DNA of 64,000 nucleotides from Thiorhodovibrio winogradskyi (GCF_036208045.1 NZ_CP121472.1:5281531-5345530), one strand, 5' to 3'. Shown: positions 53,383-63,383, counted from the stretch's first letter. Made by a program: numbers and translations. Notes: a model not told the origin generated them from the sequence alone.

Positions 53383-54021
53383 TTACTGCCGCAGACCGGA
53401 AATGTATTGGGCGACAGCGGCGATTTCCTCGTCCGTCATGCGCGCGGCAACGCCACGCATCATGCCATTGGGGTCGTTCGCGCGCTCCATCTTACGAAAG
53501 AGTTTCAGTGTCTGATCGAGGTATTCCGGATACTGACCGGAAACGCGCGGGAACTTGGCCAGATTGGTTCCCATGCCAGCTGGGCCATGGCAGCCCGAGC
53601 AAGCGGGCACGCCCGTTTTTGGGTTCCCGGCTCGGTAGATTTTTTCGCCCAGCTCGACTTGATCCGCCGCGGCAACGCCACCGGACTGTGGCAGGCCCGA
53701 ATAATAAGCCGCCAGATTGCGCATTTCGTCATCGCTCAATGGCATGGCCATGGGTGACATTTGCGCATTGTAGCGTTCGTTGTTTTTAAAGTTCGTCAGC
53801 TGTTTGTAGATGTAATTGGGATGCTGGCCGGCGAGCTTGGGCCAGATTGGCTGACCGGGCACGCCATTTCCATCAAGACCATGGCAGGCCTGACAAATTT
53901 GACTCGCTTTCTCCTTACCCTTCTCGGCATTGCCGGTGATGGTGCCCGCGGAAGTAGCCGCGTGCAGAGAGGTCGCGGCCAGACCCGCGACCAGGATGCC
54001 TGTAATGAGGACTCGCTTCAT
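53383..54021 (-). CDS. cytochrome c4 (diheme)
   Basis: 212 aa from ATG 54021. A signal peptide (VLITGILVAGLAATSLHA) is followed by two class I cytochrome domains with heme sites CQACH and CSGCH and axial Met candidates in NAQMSPMAMPL and MMRGVAARM. Cytochrome c4 carries electrons to terminal oxidases or other periplasmic acceptors and could accept electrons from flavocytochrome c. It lies upstream in orientation of the PCuAC-Sco genes, separated by 297 bp with no visible gene. Confidence 0.92.
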   Translation of the reverse strand: MKRVLITGILVAGLAATSLHAATSAGTITGNAEKGKEKASQICQACHGLDGNGVPGQPIWPKLAGQHPNYIYKQLTNFKNNERYNAQMSPMAMPLSDDEMRNLAAYYSGLPQSGGVAAADQVELGEKIYRAGNPKTGVPACSGCHGPAGMGTNLAKFPRVSGQYPEYLDQTLKLFRKMERANDPNGMMRGVAARMTDEEIAAVAQYISGLRQ

Positions 54022-54318
54022 AATGCCTACCATTTGATTGATTCTGGTTTAGCCTGACCGGCTGGATCAACGCCTGTTGTTAGCGCGAATGTTTGGCGCG
54101 CATATCTCATGCTGCCTTTGCCGGTACGACCGAAAAACCCGGCATGTATAGCAGAATCTGGCGCCTCGGGCAATCCGATGCGCGGAAATCCGCCCGACGC
54201 CGCCACTGGCTCCTGGTTCCGCGCGCATCCGATAGACGATACCAGAAGACCGCCAGAGCCTGGAGATTGCAGAGCTGTCAGTATCGCGCAACCCTGCACA
54301 AGGGCGCGTCGCGAAAGC

Positions 54319-54885
54319 TCAATTGCTATGCGGCATTTGATCCGAGGGATGACCGGACAGGTCCGCGCGCGGCACGATGGCACGGGTCTGGGCAGTCACC
54401 TCTGTCGCACTGCCGTTGTCGAACAACAATCGCAGATCGACCAGGTCATTGGGGGCGAGTGATTGTTTCAGTTCAATCAGCATCAGGTGCAGACCACCGG
54501 GCTGCAAGACAACCTCGGACTTTGCAGGGATCTCGATGCGCTCGACGCGGCGCATTTTCATCATGCCATCTTCCCGCGCATGGGTATGCAACTCCACGAC
54601 CCGCGCCACCGAGCTTGAGGCGCCAACCAAGGCCAAGGCCTTCGCGCTCGGGTTGATGATGCGCATGAAGGCCGCGCTGTTGCCTTGCCCGGGTGGCACT
54701 GCGCGCGCATAGGCATCCCGAACCAGGGGGATCGGCGCCCTTGCTTCTGTTGCATCATCGGCATCGGCTCCAAGCGCCACAGGCGCGCTCATGGCCATGC
54801 CCAGCAGCCAGAGCGCCGCGATGAGCCATCCCGGCGAGGCAGCTTTCGTTCTTGGTCGGAGAGAACAATTAGTGGTTTTCGACAT
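54319..54885 (-). CDS. PCuAC-type periplasmic copper chaperone
   Basis: 188 aa from ATG 54885, with GGAG upstream. A signal-anchor or signal segment (WLIAALWLLGMAMSAPVALG) precedes the PCuAC domain with the copper-binding His/Met pattern: VVELHTHAREDGMMKMRRVE and GGLHLMLIEL. It delivers Cu(I) to the CuA site of cytochrome oxidase together with Sco. It overlaps the sco gene by 17 bases. Confidence 0.9.
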   Translation of the reverse strand: MSKTTNCSLRPRTKAASPGWLIAALWLLGMAMSAPVALGADADDATEARAPIPLVRDAYARAVPPGQGNSAAFMRIINPSAKALALVGASSSVARVVELHTHAREDGMMKMRRVERIEIPAKSEVVLQPGGLHLMLIELKQSLAPNDLVDLRLLFDNGSATEVTAQTRAIVPRADLSGHPSDQMPHSN

Positions 54886-55555
54886 GGGTGTTCTCCAAAG
54901 TATCAGGTGCGGGCAAGGTGGATTGAGCGCCAGTGTCCGCCAGGTAGCGGCGCAGGATGGCCACCAGTTCCGCGGAGGGAGTCGCATGTCCGAGGGTTTC
55001 GCGCAAGCGTCCCGCGCTGTCAATCAGATAGGTTGAGGCAGAGTGATCGATCAGGTAGCCCATGGCGGAGCCTGAGTCTTGGCTGCGGCGGTAGACGGCG
55101 CCATAGCGCCCGGCGAGAGCACGCAACCGCGCATCCTTGTCGGTCAAACCGATGATGTCCGGATGAAAGTATTCAACGTACTGCTTGAGATGCCCAGGAT
55201 CATCCCGCTGTGGGTCGACGCTGACAAAGAGCGCCTGCACGCGCGCGCGCTCTTCGGGTGTGAGTTCGCGCAACGCCATGGCAGTCAAGGCAAGATTGGT
55301 GGGGCAGACATCCGGGCAGGCGGTATAGCCGAAATAAAGCAACACCAGCTTGCCGCGAAAATCCGCGAGTCCGACCGGCCCGGTGGCTGACTGCAACACA
55401 AAATCGCCCCCGGGTGGCGAATCACTCCCGGCATCGAGCAGGCGATGCGTGGGTGCTCGCGGCTGCCAGCCAAACCACAGCCAGAGGAGCAGCATCGCCA
55501 GCCCCAGCGCGACGACCGGCAACAGTCGCGCGGAGAAACGCATGCGCTCAGGCAT
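54869..55555 (-). CDS. Sco/SenC family copper chaperone or thiol-disulfide protein
   Basis: 228 aa from ATG 55555 (ATG 55543 gives 224). An N-terminal membrane anchor (LPVVALGLAMLLLWLWFGW) precedes a thioredoxin-like domain with CPDVC and the distal His in MGYLIDHSAST, the Sco copper ligands. Function: CuA assembly of cytochrome c oxidase. It overlaps the PCuAC gene and the carbonic anhydrase-like gene, so the three form one unit. Confidence 0.92.
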   Translation of the reverse strand: MPERMRFSARLLPVVALGLAMLLLWLWFGWQPRAPTHRLLDAGSDSPPGGDFVLQSATGPVGLADFRGKLVLLYFGYTACPDVCPTNLALTAMALRELTPEERARVQALFVSVDPQRDDPGHLKQYVEYFHPDIIGLTDKDARLRALAGRYGAVYRRSQDSGSAMGYLIDHSASTYLIDSAGRLRETLGHATPSAELVAILRRYLADTGAQSTLPAPDTLENTHVENH

Positions 55556-56102
55556 TGAGGCCAAGCGAGACAGTCATGCGGTGCTTCACGGCGAGTTCGA
55601 TGTAGTGTTCCGCCGCGTAGTCGAGATACTCGACTTCCAAATCGGTCAGCCGGCGCTCGCGCCGCGCCGGCGCGCCCACATAGAGATAGCCACCCTCAAG
55701 CACCTTGCCGGGCGGCACCAGGGCGCCGGCCGCGAGCATGCAGCGCGGCTTGAGCAGCGCGCGATCAAGCACTCGGGCGCCGATGCCGATCAGGCAGTGG
55801 TCCCGCACCTCGCAGCCATGCAGCACCGCCTGATGACCGACGGTGACATAATCGTGCACAATGGTCGGCGCGCCACCGGGCAGAAAGCGGCTGTCGTGGG
55901 AGACATGCAGAATACAGCCATCCTGTATATTGCTGCCGGTGCCAATTTCAATGCGATGGATGTCTCCTCGCACCACACTCTGCGGCCAGATGGAGGCCTG
56001 AGGGCCGACGCTGACGCGGCCGATCACCACGGCGGTTTCGTCGATCCAGGCGTCATTCGCGACCTGTGGTTCCAGCCCCTGATAACTACGGACATTATTC
56101 AT
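55548..56102 (-). CDS. gamma-class carbonic anhydrase-like protein (left-handed beta helix)
   Basis: 184 aa. Hexapeptide repeats fill most of the chain (VVIGRVSVGPQASIWPQSVV, GDIHRIEIGTGSNIQDG), with the metal His residues in HVSHDSRF and VTVGHQAVLHGC. This is the YrdA/PaaY-type subgroup; some members are zinc carbonic anhydrases, others have unknown activity. It heads the Sco-PCuAC unit and is divergent from the CNP1-like gene. Confidence 0.9.
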   Translation of the reverse strand: MNNVRSYQGLEPQVANDAWIDETAVVIGRVSVGPQASIWPQSVVRGDIHRIEIGTGSNIQDGCILHVSHDSRFLPGGAPTIVHDYVTVGHQAVLHGCEVRDHCLIGIGARVLDRALLKPRCMLAAGALVPPGKVLEGGYLYVGAPARRERRLTDLEVEYLDYAAEHYIELAVKHRMTVSLGLNA

Positions 56103-56198
56103 GACTGCTCCTGCTGTTTGGCCCTGTGCATCGCCTCGGCTATGCTAGCACGATGCTCCACCGACTTGGCGACAGTGCTCACCGAGGAGACCCGCCCA

Positions 56199-56846
56199 AT
56201 GAACACCCTATTGAAAAATCTCAAATTCACGCCCGGCGTGACCAAGACCAGGCAAGCCACACAAGGCCCTAACCCAACCAGAGTGCTCACTATCGGCCTG
56301 CTGAGCGCGGCGCTCGTCGGCCCGGCTAGCGCGCGGGAAAATCTCTTTGTCAATGATGCCGAGCCAGACGCGCCCAAAAGCGTCCGCGATGGCGAGAAAT
56401 GGCGCGAGCAGCAGGTCAATCCGCCCCCCTGGCCCCGTGATCAGGATCTGATCCCGGTGCGCCTGGACAACACCAGCGAGCCTTTTGACTATTTTATCGA
56501 TGCCCGCAGCCTGAGCACAGGCACGGACAAGGTGGTGCGCTACACCCTGGTGGCCGAGTCCGCCTCCGGCTCCCGCAACCTGTCGTTCGAAGGCCTCCGT
56601 TGCACCCCGCGTGGCCAGTATCGCGTCTACGCCTATGGCCAAGGCTCCAGCTTCCAACCAAGCGGACTGGGTGAGCAGTGGCTGCCAGTTGATCGCACTG
56701 GCGCCGACCCCATTCACGAGGAACTCTGGCGCCATTATTTGTGCGTGCCGCGCAAATTCGAGCCGCGACCGCACAAGGCACAACTGCGGGCGCTGAAAAA
56801 CGGCCGCGTCGGCGAATTCGACAACAGCGGCTTCATGACGCAATAA
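56199..56846 (+). CDS. CNP1-like family protein
   Basis: 215 aa from ATG 56199, with GAGGAG upstream. A signal peptide (VLTIGLLSAALVGPASA) precedes a soluble periplasmic domain whose core VRLDNTSEPFDYFIDARSL and VVRYTLVAESASGSRNLSFEGLRC matches the CNP1 family, named from neisserial secreted proteins; function unknown. It lies 10 bp upstream of the oligopeptidase gene, probably co-transcribed with it. Confidence 0.82.
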   Translation: MNTLLKNLKFTPGVTKTRQATQGPNPTRVLTIGLLSAALVGPASARENLFVNDAEPDAPKSVRDGEKWREQQVNPPPWPRDQDLIPVRLDNTSEPFDYFIDARSLSTGTDKVVRYTLVAESASGSRNLSFEGLRCTPRGQYRVYAYGQGSSFQPSGLGEQWLPVDRTGADPIHEELWRHYLCVPRKFEPRPHKAQLRALKNGRVGEFDNSGFMTQ

Positions 56847-56856
56847 GATACACCCC

Positions 56857-58911
56857 ATGACCAACCCCCTTCTAACCAACCAGCCCCTGCCCGAGTTCTC
56901 CGCCATTCGCCCCGAGCACATTGAACCGGCGCTGGATGACCGCCTGGGCGCATGCCGCGCGCTCATTGAAACCCTCACCCGCGATCCAGACAGCGCCACC
57001 TGGGAGACCTTCATCGAGCCCATCGAGACCGCCGATGACAGGCTCAACCGCAGCTGGTCGCCCGTCAGCCATCTCAACGCGGTGATGAACTCCGAGGCGC
57101 TGCGCGAGGCCTATAACGCCGGTCTGCCCAGGCTCAGCGACTATGGCACCGAGGTGGGACAGAATCCGGCACTGCTGCGGGGCTATCAAACCGTCGCCCG
57201 GCAGACGGGGCTCAATGCCGCGCAACGCAAGATGCTCGAGCATGGCATCCGCGACTTTCACCTCTCCGGCGTCGACCTGCCACCGGCGCACAAGGCGCGC
57301 TTTCGCGAGATCAACCAGCGCATGACGCGCCTGACCAGCCAGTATGAGGAAAACCTGCTTGACGCCACCAACGCCTGGTTCATGCAGTTCGCGCGCGAAG
57401 AGCGCCTTGCCGGCCTGCCCGATTCGGCACTGGCATTGGCGCGTCAGCAGGCACGCGAGCGCGACCTCGACGGCTGGGTGCTCACGCTCGACATGCCCTC
57501 CTACTTGCCGGTGATGATGTACGCCAAGGACGGCGAACTGCGCCGCGAGCTTTATGAAGCCTACTGCACCCGCGCCTCGGACCAGGGCCCCCATGCCGGG
57601 CGCTGGGACAATGGACCACTGATGGAGGAAATCCTCGCGCTGCGCCACGAGCGAGCCCAGTTGCTCGGCTTCGGCAACTATGCCGAGCTGTCCCTGGCGC
57701 CGAAAATGGCCCGCTCCACCGAGGAGGTGATGGATTTTCTCAATGACCTGGCCGCGCATTCGCTCACGCGCGCCCATGCCGAGCTTGATGAGGTGCGCGC
57801 CTTCGCCGCCTCCGAATTTGGCCATCAGCGCCTTGAACCCTGGGATGTTGCTTACTTCTCCGAACAACTCAGGCAACACAGATACGCCATCAGTCAGGAG
57901 GAGTTGCGGCCTTACTTCCCCATCACCCGGGTGCTGCCGGGCCTGTTCGAGATCGCGCGGCGGCTGTTCGACATCCGCGTCAGCGAGGCCGAGGCACCCG
58001 GGCTCTGGCATCCGGATGTCCGTTTCTATCAACTGCATGACAACAGCGGCGAATTGCGCGCCCAGTTTTACCTGGACCCCTACGCGCGGCAAAAAAAACG
58101 CGGCGGCGCCTGGATGGATGTTTATGCCAACCGCTACTTCAGCGCAGGCCAGCAACAGATTCCGGTGGCCTATCTGGTCTGCAATTTTTCACCACCTGTG
58201 GATGGCAAGCCGGCACTGCTCACCCATCAGGAGGTGCTGACGCTGTTCCACGAGTTTGGCCACGGGTTGCATCACATGTTGACCCGTATCGATTATCCGG
58301 CCGTCGCCGGCATCAACAATGTGCCCTGGGATGCGGTGGAACTTCCCAGTCAGTTCTTGGAGAACTGGTGCTGGGAGCGGGAATCCCTCGATTTGATCTC
58401 AGGCCATGTCGAGACCGGCGAGCCGCTGCCGGATGCGCTGTTCGAGCGCATGCGCGCCGCGCGCAATTTCCAGTCGGCGATGCTCATGGTGCGTCAGCTG
58501 GAATTCGCGCTCTTCGACTTTCGCCTTCACAGTGAATACGACCCAGGCGCCGGCGCGCGTATCCATGAGATTCTCGATCAGGTGCGCGACCAGGTCGCGG
58601 TCATTAAGCCGCCGGCCTTCAACCGCTTTGCCCACGGCTTTTCGCACATCTTCGCCGGTGGCTACGCGGCCGGTTACTACAGCTATAAGTGGGCCGAGGT
58701 GCTCTCCGCCGACGCCTTTTCGCTGTTCGAGGAGCGCGGCATTTTTGATACCGCCACCGGACAAGCCTTCCGCGAGCGCATTCTCGAGCAAGGTGGCGCG
58801 GCCGAGGCCATGGACTTATTCATCGCCTTCCGCGGCCGCGAGCCCACCACCGAGGCGCTGCTGCGCCACAGCGGCATCAGCGCCACCCAGGCCGAGCCGG
58901 CAGCTGCCTAG
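56857..58911 (+). CDS. prlC: oligopeptidase A (M3 zinc metallopeptidase)
   Basis: 684 aa, the standard size. The M3 active site HEFGHGLHH is present within LTLFHEFGHGLHHMLTRIDY, with the downstream zinc Glu region VELPSQFLENWCWE. It degrades signal peptides and other short peptides in the cytoplasm. The C-terminal substrate-binding loop FAGGYAAGYYSYKWAEVLSA is intact. Confidence 0.96.
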   Translation: MTNPLLTNQPLPEFSAIRPEHIEPALDDRLGACRALIETLTRDPDSATWETFIEPIETADDRLNRSWSPVSHLNAVMNSEALREAYNAGLPRLSDYGTEVGQNPALLRGYQTVARQTGLNAAQRKMLEHGIRDFHLSGVDLPPAHKARFREINQRMTRLTSQYEENLLDATNAWFMQFAREERLAGLPDSALALARQQARERDLDGWVLTLDMPSYLPVMMYAKDGELRRELYEAYCTRASDQGPHAGRWDNGPLMEEILALRHERAQLLGFGNYAELSLAPKMARSTEEVMDFLNDLAAHSLTRAHAELDEVRAFAASEFGHQRLEPWDVAYFSEQLRQHRYAISQEELRPYFPITRVLPGLFEIARRLFDIRVSEAEAPGLWHPDVRFYQLHDNSGELRAQFYLDPYARQKKRGGAWMDVYANRYFSAGQQQIPVAYLVCNFSPPVDGKPALLTHQEVLTLFHEFGHGLHHMLTRIDYPAVAGINNVPWDAVELPSQFLENWCWERESLDLISGHVETGEPLPDALFERMRAARNFQSAMLMVRQLEFALFDFRLHSEYDPGAGARIHEILDQVRDQVAVIKPPAFNRFAHGFSHIFAGGYAAGYYSYKWAEVLSADAFSLFEERGIFDTATGQAFRERILEQGGAAEAMDLFIAFRGREPTTEALLRHSGISATQAEPAAA

Positions 58912-58952
58912 CCCATCGCCCGCGACAACGCGCCCAAGCTGTCATGACGACA

Positions 58953-59435
58953 TTATTCACCGCGACCATCGCCCATCTGGGCACCCATATGGGCACCGAT
59001 CTCGCCGCTGTCATGACCACCCCGCTGCAACCAGCGCCCGATCAGATAGCTCAGGCTGGCCACCGAGGTGCACAGGGCCATGCCCCACAGGGTATCGACC
59101 ATCACCAGCTCAAGCGGCCACTTGGGCAGAGTCGCCATGTTGGTCAGCTCGTAGGTGATGTAGGTAAAGAAGCCGAAGGCCGACGCCATGGTTGCCGCAT
59201 GCACAAGTGACCGCCGCTTGAGCCCCGGCAGCACGGCAAAGAGCAAAATACCGGCGATGTAAGTGAAATAAAACGCCAGCGCCGCCGCCCAATTGATCTG
59301 CCGCGCAAGCAAATGCCCGATCTGCTGCTGGTAATAATCCACTGCGATCCAACCCAGCCACAGCATGTCAACAGCAAAAAACACCGGGACCGTCAGCAGA
59401 TAGAGTTTGAGGTAAAAGCTTGACTTCATATGCAT
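58953..59435 (-). CDS. DUF2177 family membrane protein
   Basis: 160 aa (ATG at codon 3 also possible). Four predicted helices; YLLTVPVFFAVDMLWLGWIAVDYY and ARQINWAAALAFYFTYIAG are the family pattern. Function unknown. It converges on the oligopeptidase gene and is 30 bp downstream of the alpha-E gene, perhaps in the same unit. Confidence 0.85.
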   Translation of the reverse strand: MHMKSSFYLKLYLLTVPVFFAVDMLWLGWIAVDYYQQQIGHLLARQINWAAALAFYFTYIAGILLFAVLPGLKRRSLVHAATMASAFGFFTYITYELTNMATLPKWPLELVMVDTLWGMALCTSVASLSYLIGRWLQRGGHDSGEIGAHMGAQMGDGRGE

Positions 59436-59464
59436 ATTCCGCGGTGGCTTGCCAAACGCTTGCT

Positions 59465-60418
59465 CTAATCGGCTTCGGCAGCCGGGGGTTCGGGCAGGGG
59501 AAGGAACCAGGTGGTGGCGATTTCCTGATGCAACTGGGCGATGCCGGCCTGGAGTTCATCGACGAAGTCGTGCAACTCGGTATGACTGAGCGACTCCAGG
59601 TGCGCGGCATCAAGGCTGCGGGCCAGACGTCCTAGGGTGCGCAGGGCGGATTCGTTGCGCGGCAGGCGTTCGAGCCCGGCACGCACGGTTTCCATGCAGT
59701 AGCGCACTGCGCGCGGAAAGCTGTCGCTGTGGAATATGAAACGGAGCACCGGGCCACGTTGTACCCGGATCTGTTCGCTGCGGCGATACATCTGGTAAGC
59801 GGTCAGGGATTTAAGCACGCTCACCCATTGAATGGTGTCGAAGGGACGCAACTCATCGGCCTCTGGCAGCAGGGTGGCGGAACGCACGTCGGCGATGCGC
59901 GAGGTCATGTCGGCCCGCTCCAGGTAACGACCCAGACGCAGAAACTCATAGCCTTGGTCGTGTAGCATGGTGCCGTCGAGCAGGCCGTTGAGGCCCTGCA
60001 CCGAGGCGATCATCTCGCGCAGGTAGCGGTGGCGACCGCTTTTTGTCGACCCTTGCTGGAGGTGCTCGCTGGCGAAGAGAAACAGGCCATTGAGTTGCTC
60101 CCAGGCCTCGCGCGGGACAATGTCGCGGATGGTGCGGCAGTTCTCGCGCGCGGCCGTCAGCGCCGAGATGATGGAGCCGCAGTGGCGGCGATCACCCAGC
60201 AGAAAGCGCACCACCTGACGCTCACCGTAGTCCTTGTAGTGTTCCTCGAACAACTCATTGGCGCCAGAAATGTCGATCAGCGGCTTCCAGCCGGGAGCGA
60301 TACCGCGCGGCAGGTCAAGCAGCAGGTTGGCATTGACGCTGACCAGGCGCGCCGTATCCTCGACGCGCTCGATATAGCGGGCTAGCCAGTAAATGTTCTC
60401 GGCAACGCGCGATAACAT
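59465..60418 (-). CDS. alpha-E domain protein (DUF403)
   Basis: 317 aa from ATG 60418, with AAGGA upstream. MLSRVAENIYWLARYIERVEDTARL is the classic start of alpha-E proteins, all-helical partners of circularly permuted ATP-grasp enzymes. The pair is often joined by a transglutaminase-like protease and is predicted to make and process a peptide; here no transglutaminase gene is adjacent. Confidence 0.92.
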   Translation of the reverse strand: MLSRVAENIYWLARYIERVEDTARLVSVNANLLLDLPRGIAPGWKPLIDISGANELFEEHYKDYGERQVVRFLLGDRRHCGSIISALTAARENCRTIRDIVPREAWEQLNGLFLFASEHLQQGSTKSGRHRYLREMIASVQGLNGLLDGTMLHDQGYEFLRLGRYLERADMTSRIADVRSATLLPEADELRPFDTIQWVSVLKSLTAYQMYRRSEQIRVQRGPVLRFIFHSDSFPRAVRYCMETVRAGLERLPRNESALRTLGRLARSLDAAHLESLSHTELHDFVDELQAGIAQLHQEIATTWFLPLPEPPAAEAD

Positions 60419-60501
60419 AGGTGCAATCCTTCCGACCAGTTCGATGGTCAGTCTTCTGGCCACTTTTCTGGCAAGTTCAGGGTCCGGTCAAGCGCCCCGG
60501 A

Positions 60502-62019
60502 TTAATCTTGAGTCTGCGACAGTCGCTCGGCGGCATCCCGACTTGAGGCCAAGGGTTCGCTAGGCAAATCCTCGGAGACAACCCAGGTGTCCTTGCTCCC
60601 GCCGCCCTGAGAAGAGTTCACCACCAACGAGCCCTTGCGCAACGCCACTCGGGTGAGCCCGCCGGTGGTCACCTGCTGGCGATCAGCCGACAGGATAAAT
60701 GGCCGCAGGTCGACATGGCGCGGCTCAATGCCTTTTTTGACCACGGTGGGGACTGTGGAAAGCTTGAGTGTTGGCTGCGCGATGTAGTTGCGCGGATCCT
60801 TTTTAATCGCCTCGGCAAAGGCCTCTCGCTCAGCTGCAGTGGAGGCCGGCCCGACCAGCATGCCATAGCCGCCAGATTCATTGGCTGGCTTGACCACCAA
60901 TTCATGGAGATGTTCGAGCACATATTTGAGCGCATCGGGCTCCATGCAGCGGTAGGTCGGGACATTCGGGATAATGGGGTCTTGGTCGAGATAATAGCGG
61001 ATGATCTCGGGCACAAAGGCATAAACCACTTTGTCATCGGCCACGCCAGCACCGGGCGCGTTGGCCAGGGCAACATTGCCGGCCTTCCAGGCACGCATCA
61101 GCCCCGGCACGCCCAGGGTGGAATCAGGCAGGAAAGCCTCGGGGTCGAGAAAAAGATCGTCAACGCGACGGTAGATCACATCGACCCGCGCCGGACCGTC
61201 GATCGTTCGCATGTAGCAGCAGTCGTCATCGTCGACGAACAAATCCCGTCCCTCGACCAACTCGGCGCCCATTTGTTGGGCAAGGTATGAATGCTCGAAA
61301 TAGGCGGAGTTATAGATACCAGGCGAAAGCACCGCGACCTCGGGGTAATCCGCCGGACGCGGAGACAAGGCCGCCAGGGTATCGAACAGCTGTGAGGGAT
61401 AATCGTCGACCGGCAGCGGGGCATAGTGCTCGAACAACTCCGGGAGCACGCGCTTGGTCACCAGGCGATTCTCAAGCATGTAGGACACGCCAGAGGGCAC
61501 ACGCAGATTATCCTCGAGCACATAGATGGTGCCATCGGCATCGCGCACCAGGTCGGATCCACACACATGGGCCCAGATACCGAGCGGCGGATCAACCCCC
61601 ATGCATTGCTCGCGAAAATTGATTGATTTGGCTAAGACCTCGCGCGGGAGGACGCCGTCGGCGAGGATTTTTTGGTCGTGATAAAGGTCGTTGATGAAAA
61701 GATTCAACGCCTGCACCCGCTGTTTGAGACCAGCCTCGACCCGCTGCCATTCCCGCTGCGGGATCACACGCGGCACCACGTCAAAGGGCCAGGCACGGTC
61801 GATGGCGCCGCCTTCCTCGGAATACACCGTGAAGCTGATACCCATCTCCTTGATGGACACATCGGCGGCCTCCTGGCGCGCGGCGAGTTCCTCGGCCCCC
61901 AAGGCACCGATATCGGCTAACAGGGTACGAGCAACCGCGCGCGGCTCCCCTGGCGCCGCCACCAGTTCATCGTAAAAGCCATCGCTGGCATATTGCGCCC
62001 AATCAATCTCCTGGCTCAT
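60502..62019 (-). CDS. circularly permuted ATP-grasp protein (DUF404/DUF407)
   Basis: 505 aa from ATG 62019. Conserved blocks: FREQCMGVDPPLGIWAHVCG, YVLEDNLRVPSGVSYMLENR, LVVKPANESGGYGMLVGP (nucleotide loop) and VVNSSQGGGSKDTWVV. It is predicted to form amide bonds from a carboxylate and an amine using ATP. It is followed by the alpha-E gene 83 bp later, the usual pairing. Its product is unknown. Confidence 0.92.
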   Translation of the reverse strand: MSQEIDWAQYASDGFYDELVAAPGEPRAVARTLLADIGALGAEELAARQEAADVSIKEMGISFTVYSEEGGAIDRAWPFDVVPRVIPQREWQRVEAGLKQRVQALNLFINDLYHDQKILADGVLPREVLAKSINFREQCMGVDPPLGIWAHVCGSDLVRDADGTIYVLEDNLRVPSGVSYMLENRLVTKRVLPELFEHYAPLPVDDYPSQLFDTLAALSPRPADYPEVAVLSPGIYNSAYFEHSYLAQQMGAELVEGRDLFVDDDDCCYMRTIDGPARVDVIYRRVDDLFLDPEAFLPDSTLGVPGLMRAWKAGNVALANAPGAGVADDKVVYAFVPEIIRYYLDQDPIIPNVPTYRCMEPDALKYVLEHLHELVVKPANESGGYGMLVGPASTAAEREAFAEAIKKDPRNYIAQPTLKLSTVPTVVKKGIEPRHVDLRPFILSADRQQVTTGGLTRVALRKGSLVVNSSQGGGSKDTWVVSEDLPSEPLASSRDAAERLSQTQD

Positions 62020-62111
62020 GTGTCTAAGGTCGGTTATTGCAGTGAGAACAGTGACTGGCGTTTTACGTGAGCGGGGGGAAAAGTTCAAATGCCTTTGCTC
62101 GGTGACCTGCC

Positions 62112-63191
62112 TCAGGGACGCTCGGGCAGCCGCAGTCGCAGGCGGATTGGGTGATGATCCGACAGCGCGGCCCGAGGATAGTCGAGAGCTTGATAGCTGC
62201 CGCGCCGGATCCAGGCACCCGCGGTTGCATCAAACACCAGGTGATCGATGGCGTAGGGAAATTTCTTGTCATAGGGATAAGGAAAGGGTTGACCGGCATT
62301 GGCCAGCACCAGGCGCCCCCCCGGGGCGGCCTGCGTCGTACCGCGCATGCAACGGCGCCCGTCATCTTCATCCGGCTCCCAGCGGCAGATCTCGCCATCG
62401 GCGATGTCCTCCCAGAAGTGGTCATTGGGCTGATCAAGTTGCCGATTAAAATCGCCCAGCACGGCAAAGGCCTCGCCGCGCGCGATCCGGGTGTCCATCC
62501 ATTCTTCCAGAATGCCGCGCTGACGGCGCAGGACCAGGCACTGGCCGCGGCGAATCGGCTGGCGATCCTCGAGCGCGCCCCAGGCACAGCCGGACTTGAG
62601 GTGGATCGAGAGCAGTTGCAGCAGCGGTGTGTGATCCTTGGCCCAGGTCAGTGTGAGCCAAACGCCATGGCGGCGCCCGTCGGCACCAAGGGCGGTGAAG
62701 TCTGGCTGGCGCTCATACTCCAGACCCAAAGCAGCCAGGCGCTCACGATGGATGGCAAAACCAGTGCGCTGCGCGGTCAGCATTTGGCCGCTTTGCCCGC
62801 GACACTTGCGGCTACGCTCCTCGTGCCGGCGGGAGATAATCAGATCGTAGCGCGCCGGATCAAACACCCGCGCCAGCGCGACAACATTCTCGACTTCCTG
62901 CACCGCGATCGCAGTCGCCTCCAACCGCTCGGCCTGCGCACGCAGGGCGCGATACTCCGCCGGTTTGCGCGGCCGACAGCCGGCGCTATCGTCGGCCGCC
63001 AGGTGCTCGAGGTTCCAGGTTGCAAGGACCAGATCACGACTGGCATCCGCCGATTGCGCGCAACCACCCAAGGCAAGCGCCGCCAGCAAGAAGCGGGCAA
63101 GCCAGTCTCGACCATGAGCAGCGCACCCTGACAAGGCGGCCAATGCGCTCGCGACGCGCGCTGGTGATTTGGGGTATTCTTGGATATTCAA
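62112..63191 (-). CDS. secreted endonuclease/exonuclease/phosphatase-fold lipoprotein
   Basis: 359 aa. A hydrophobic segment ending in a lipobox (LLAALALGGC, Cys44) suggests a lipoprotein, although the leader of 43 residues is long and the true start may be later. EEP motifs follow: LVLATWNLEHL, AIAVQEVENV, AVLGDFNRQL and SDHHPIRLRL, so the catalytic residues are intact. Function may be extracellular or periplasmic nucleic acid or phosphodiester cleavage. Confidence 0.8.
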   Translation of the reverse strand: MNIQEYPKSPARVASALAALSGCAAHGRDWLARFLLAALALGGCAQSADASRDLVLATWNLEHLAADDSAGCRPRKPAEYRALRAQAERLEATAIAVQEVENVVALARVFDPARYDLIISRRHEERSRKCRGQSGQMLTAQRTGFAIHRERLAALGLEYERQPDFTALGADGRRHGVWLTLTWAKDHTPLLQLLSIHLKSGCAWGALEDRQPIRRGQCLVLRRQRGILEEWMDTRIARGEAFAVLGDFNRQLDQPNDHFWEDIADGEICRWEPDEDDGRRCMRGTTQAAPGGRLVLANAGQPFPYPYDKKFPYAIDHLVFDATAGAWIRRGSYQALDYPRAALSDHHPIRLRLRLPERP

Positions 63192-63383
63192 AGCAAATTC
63201 CGGATCAGCGGCTTGCAGTAGCGGCTCTCATCCGCCCAGGCATGCGCCGCGCGGACAGGTGACGCCCGAACATATGAGGCGGTGGCTTGCACCGAGTTGC
63301 CCTCAAGGATGGCGCATGATGCCATGCAACTGCGTGCTCTTGCACGCCCCACCGCTGGTGGATAACGACGCTCTCGGACTCCG

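Noticed and set aside
56872-58155. A 427-codon open frame antisense to the oligopeptidase A gene
   Set aside because: The sense strand encodes a clear M3 peptidase; the antisense product has no recognisable family or ribosome binding site.
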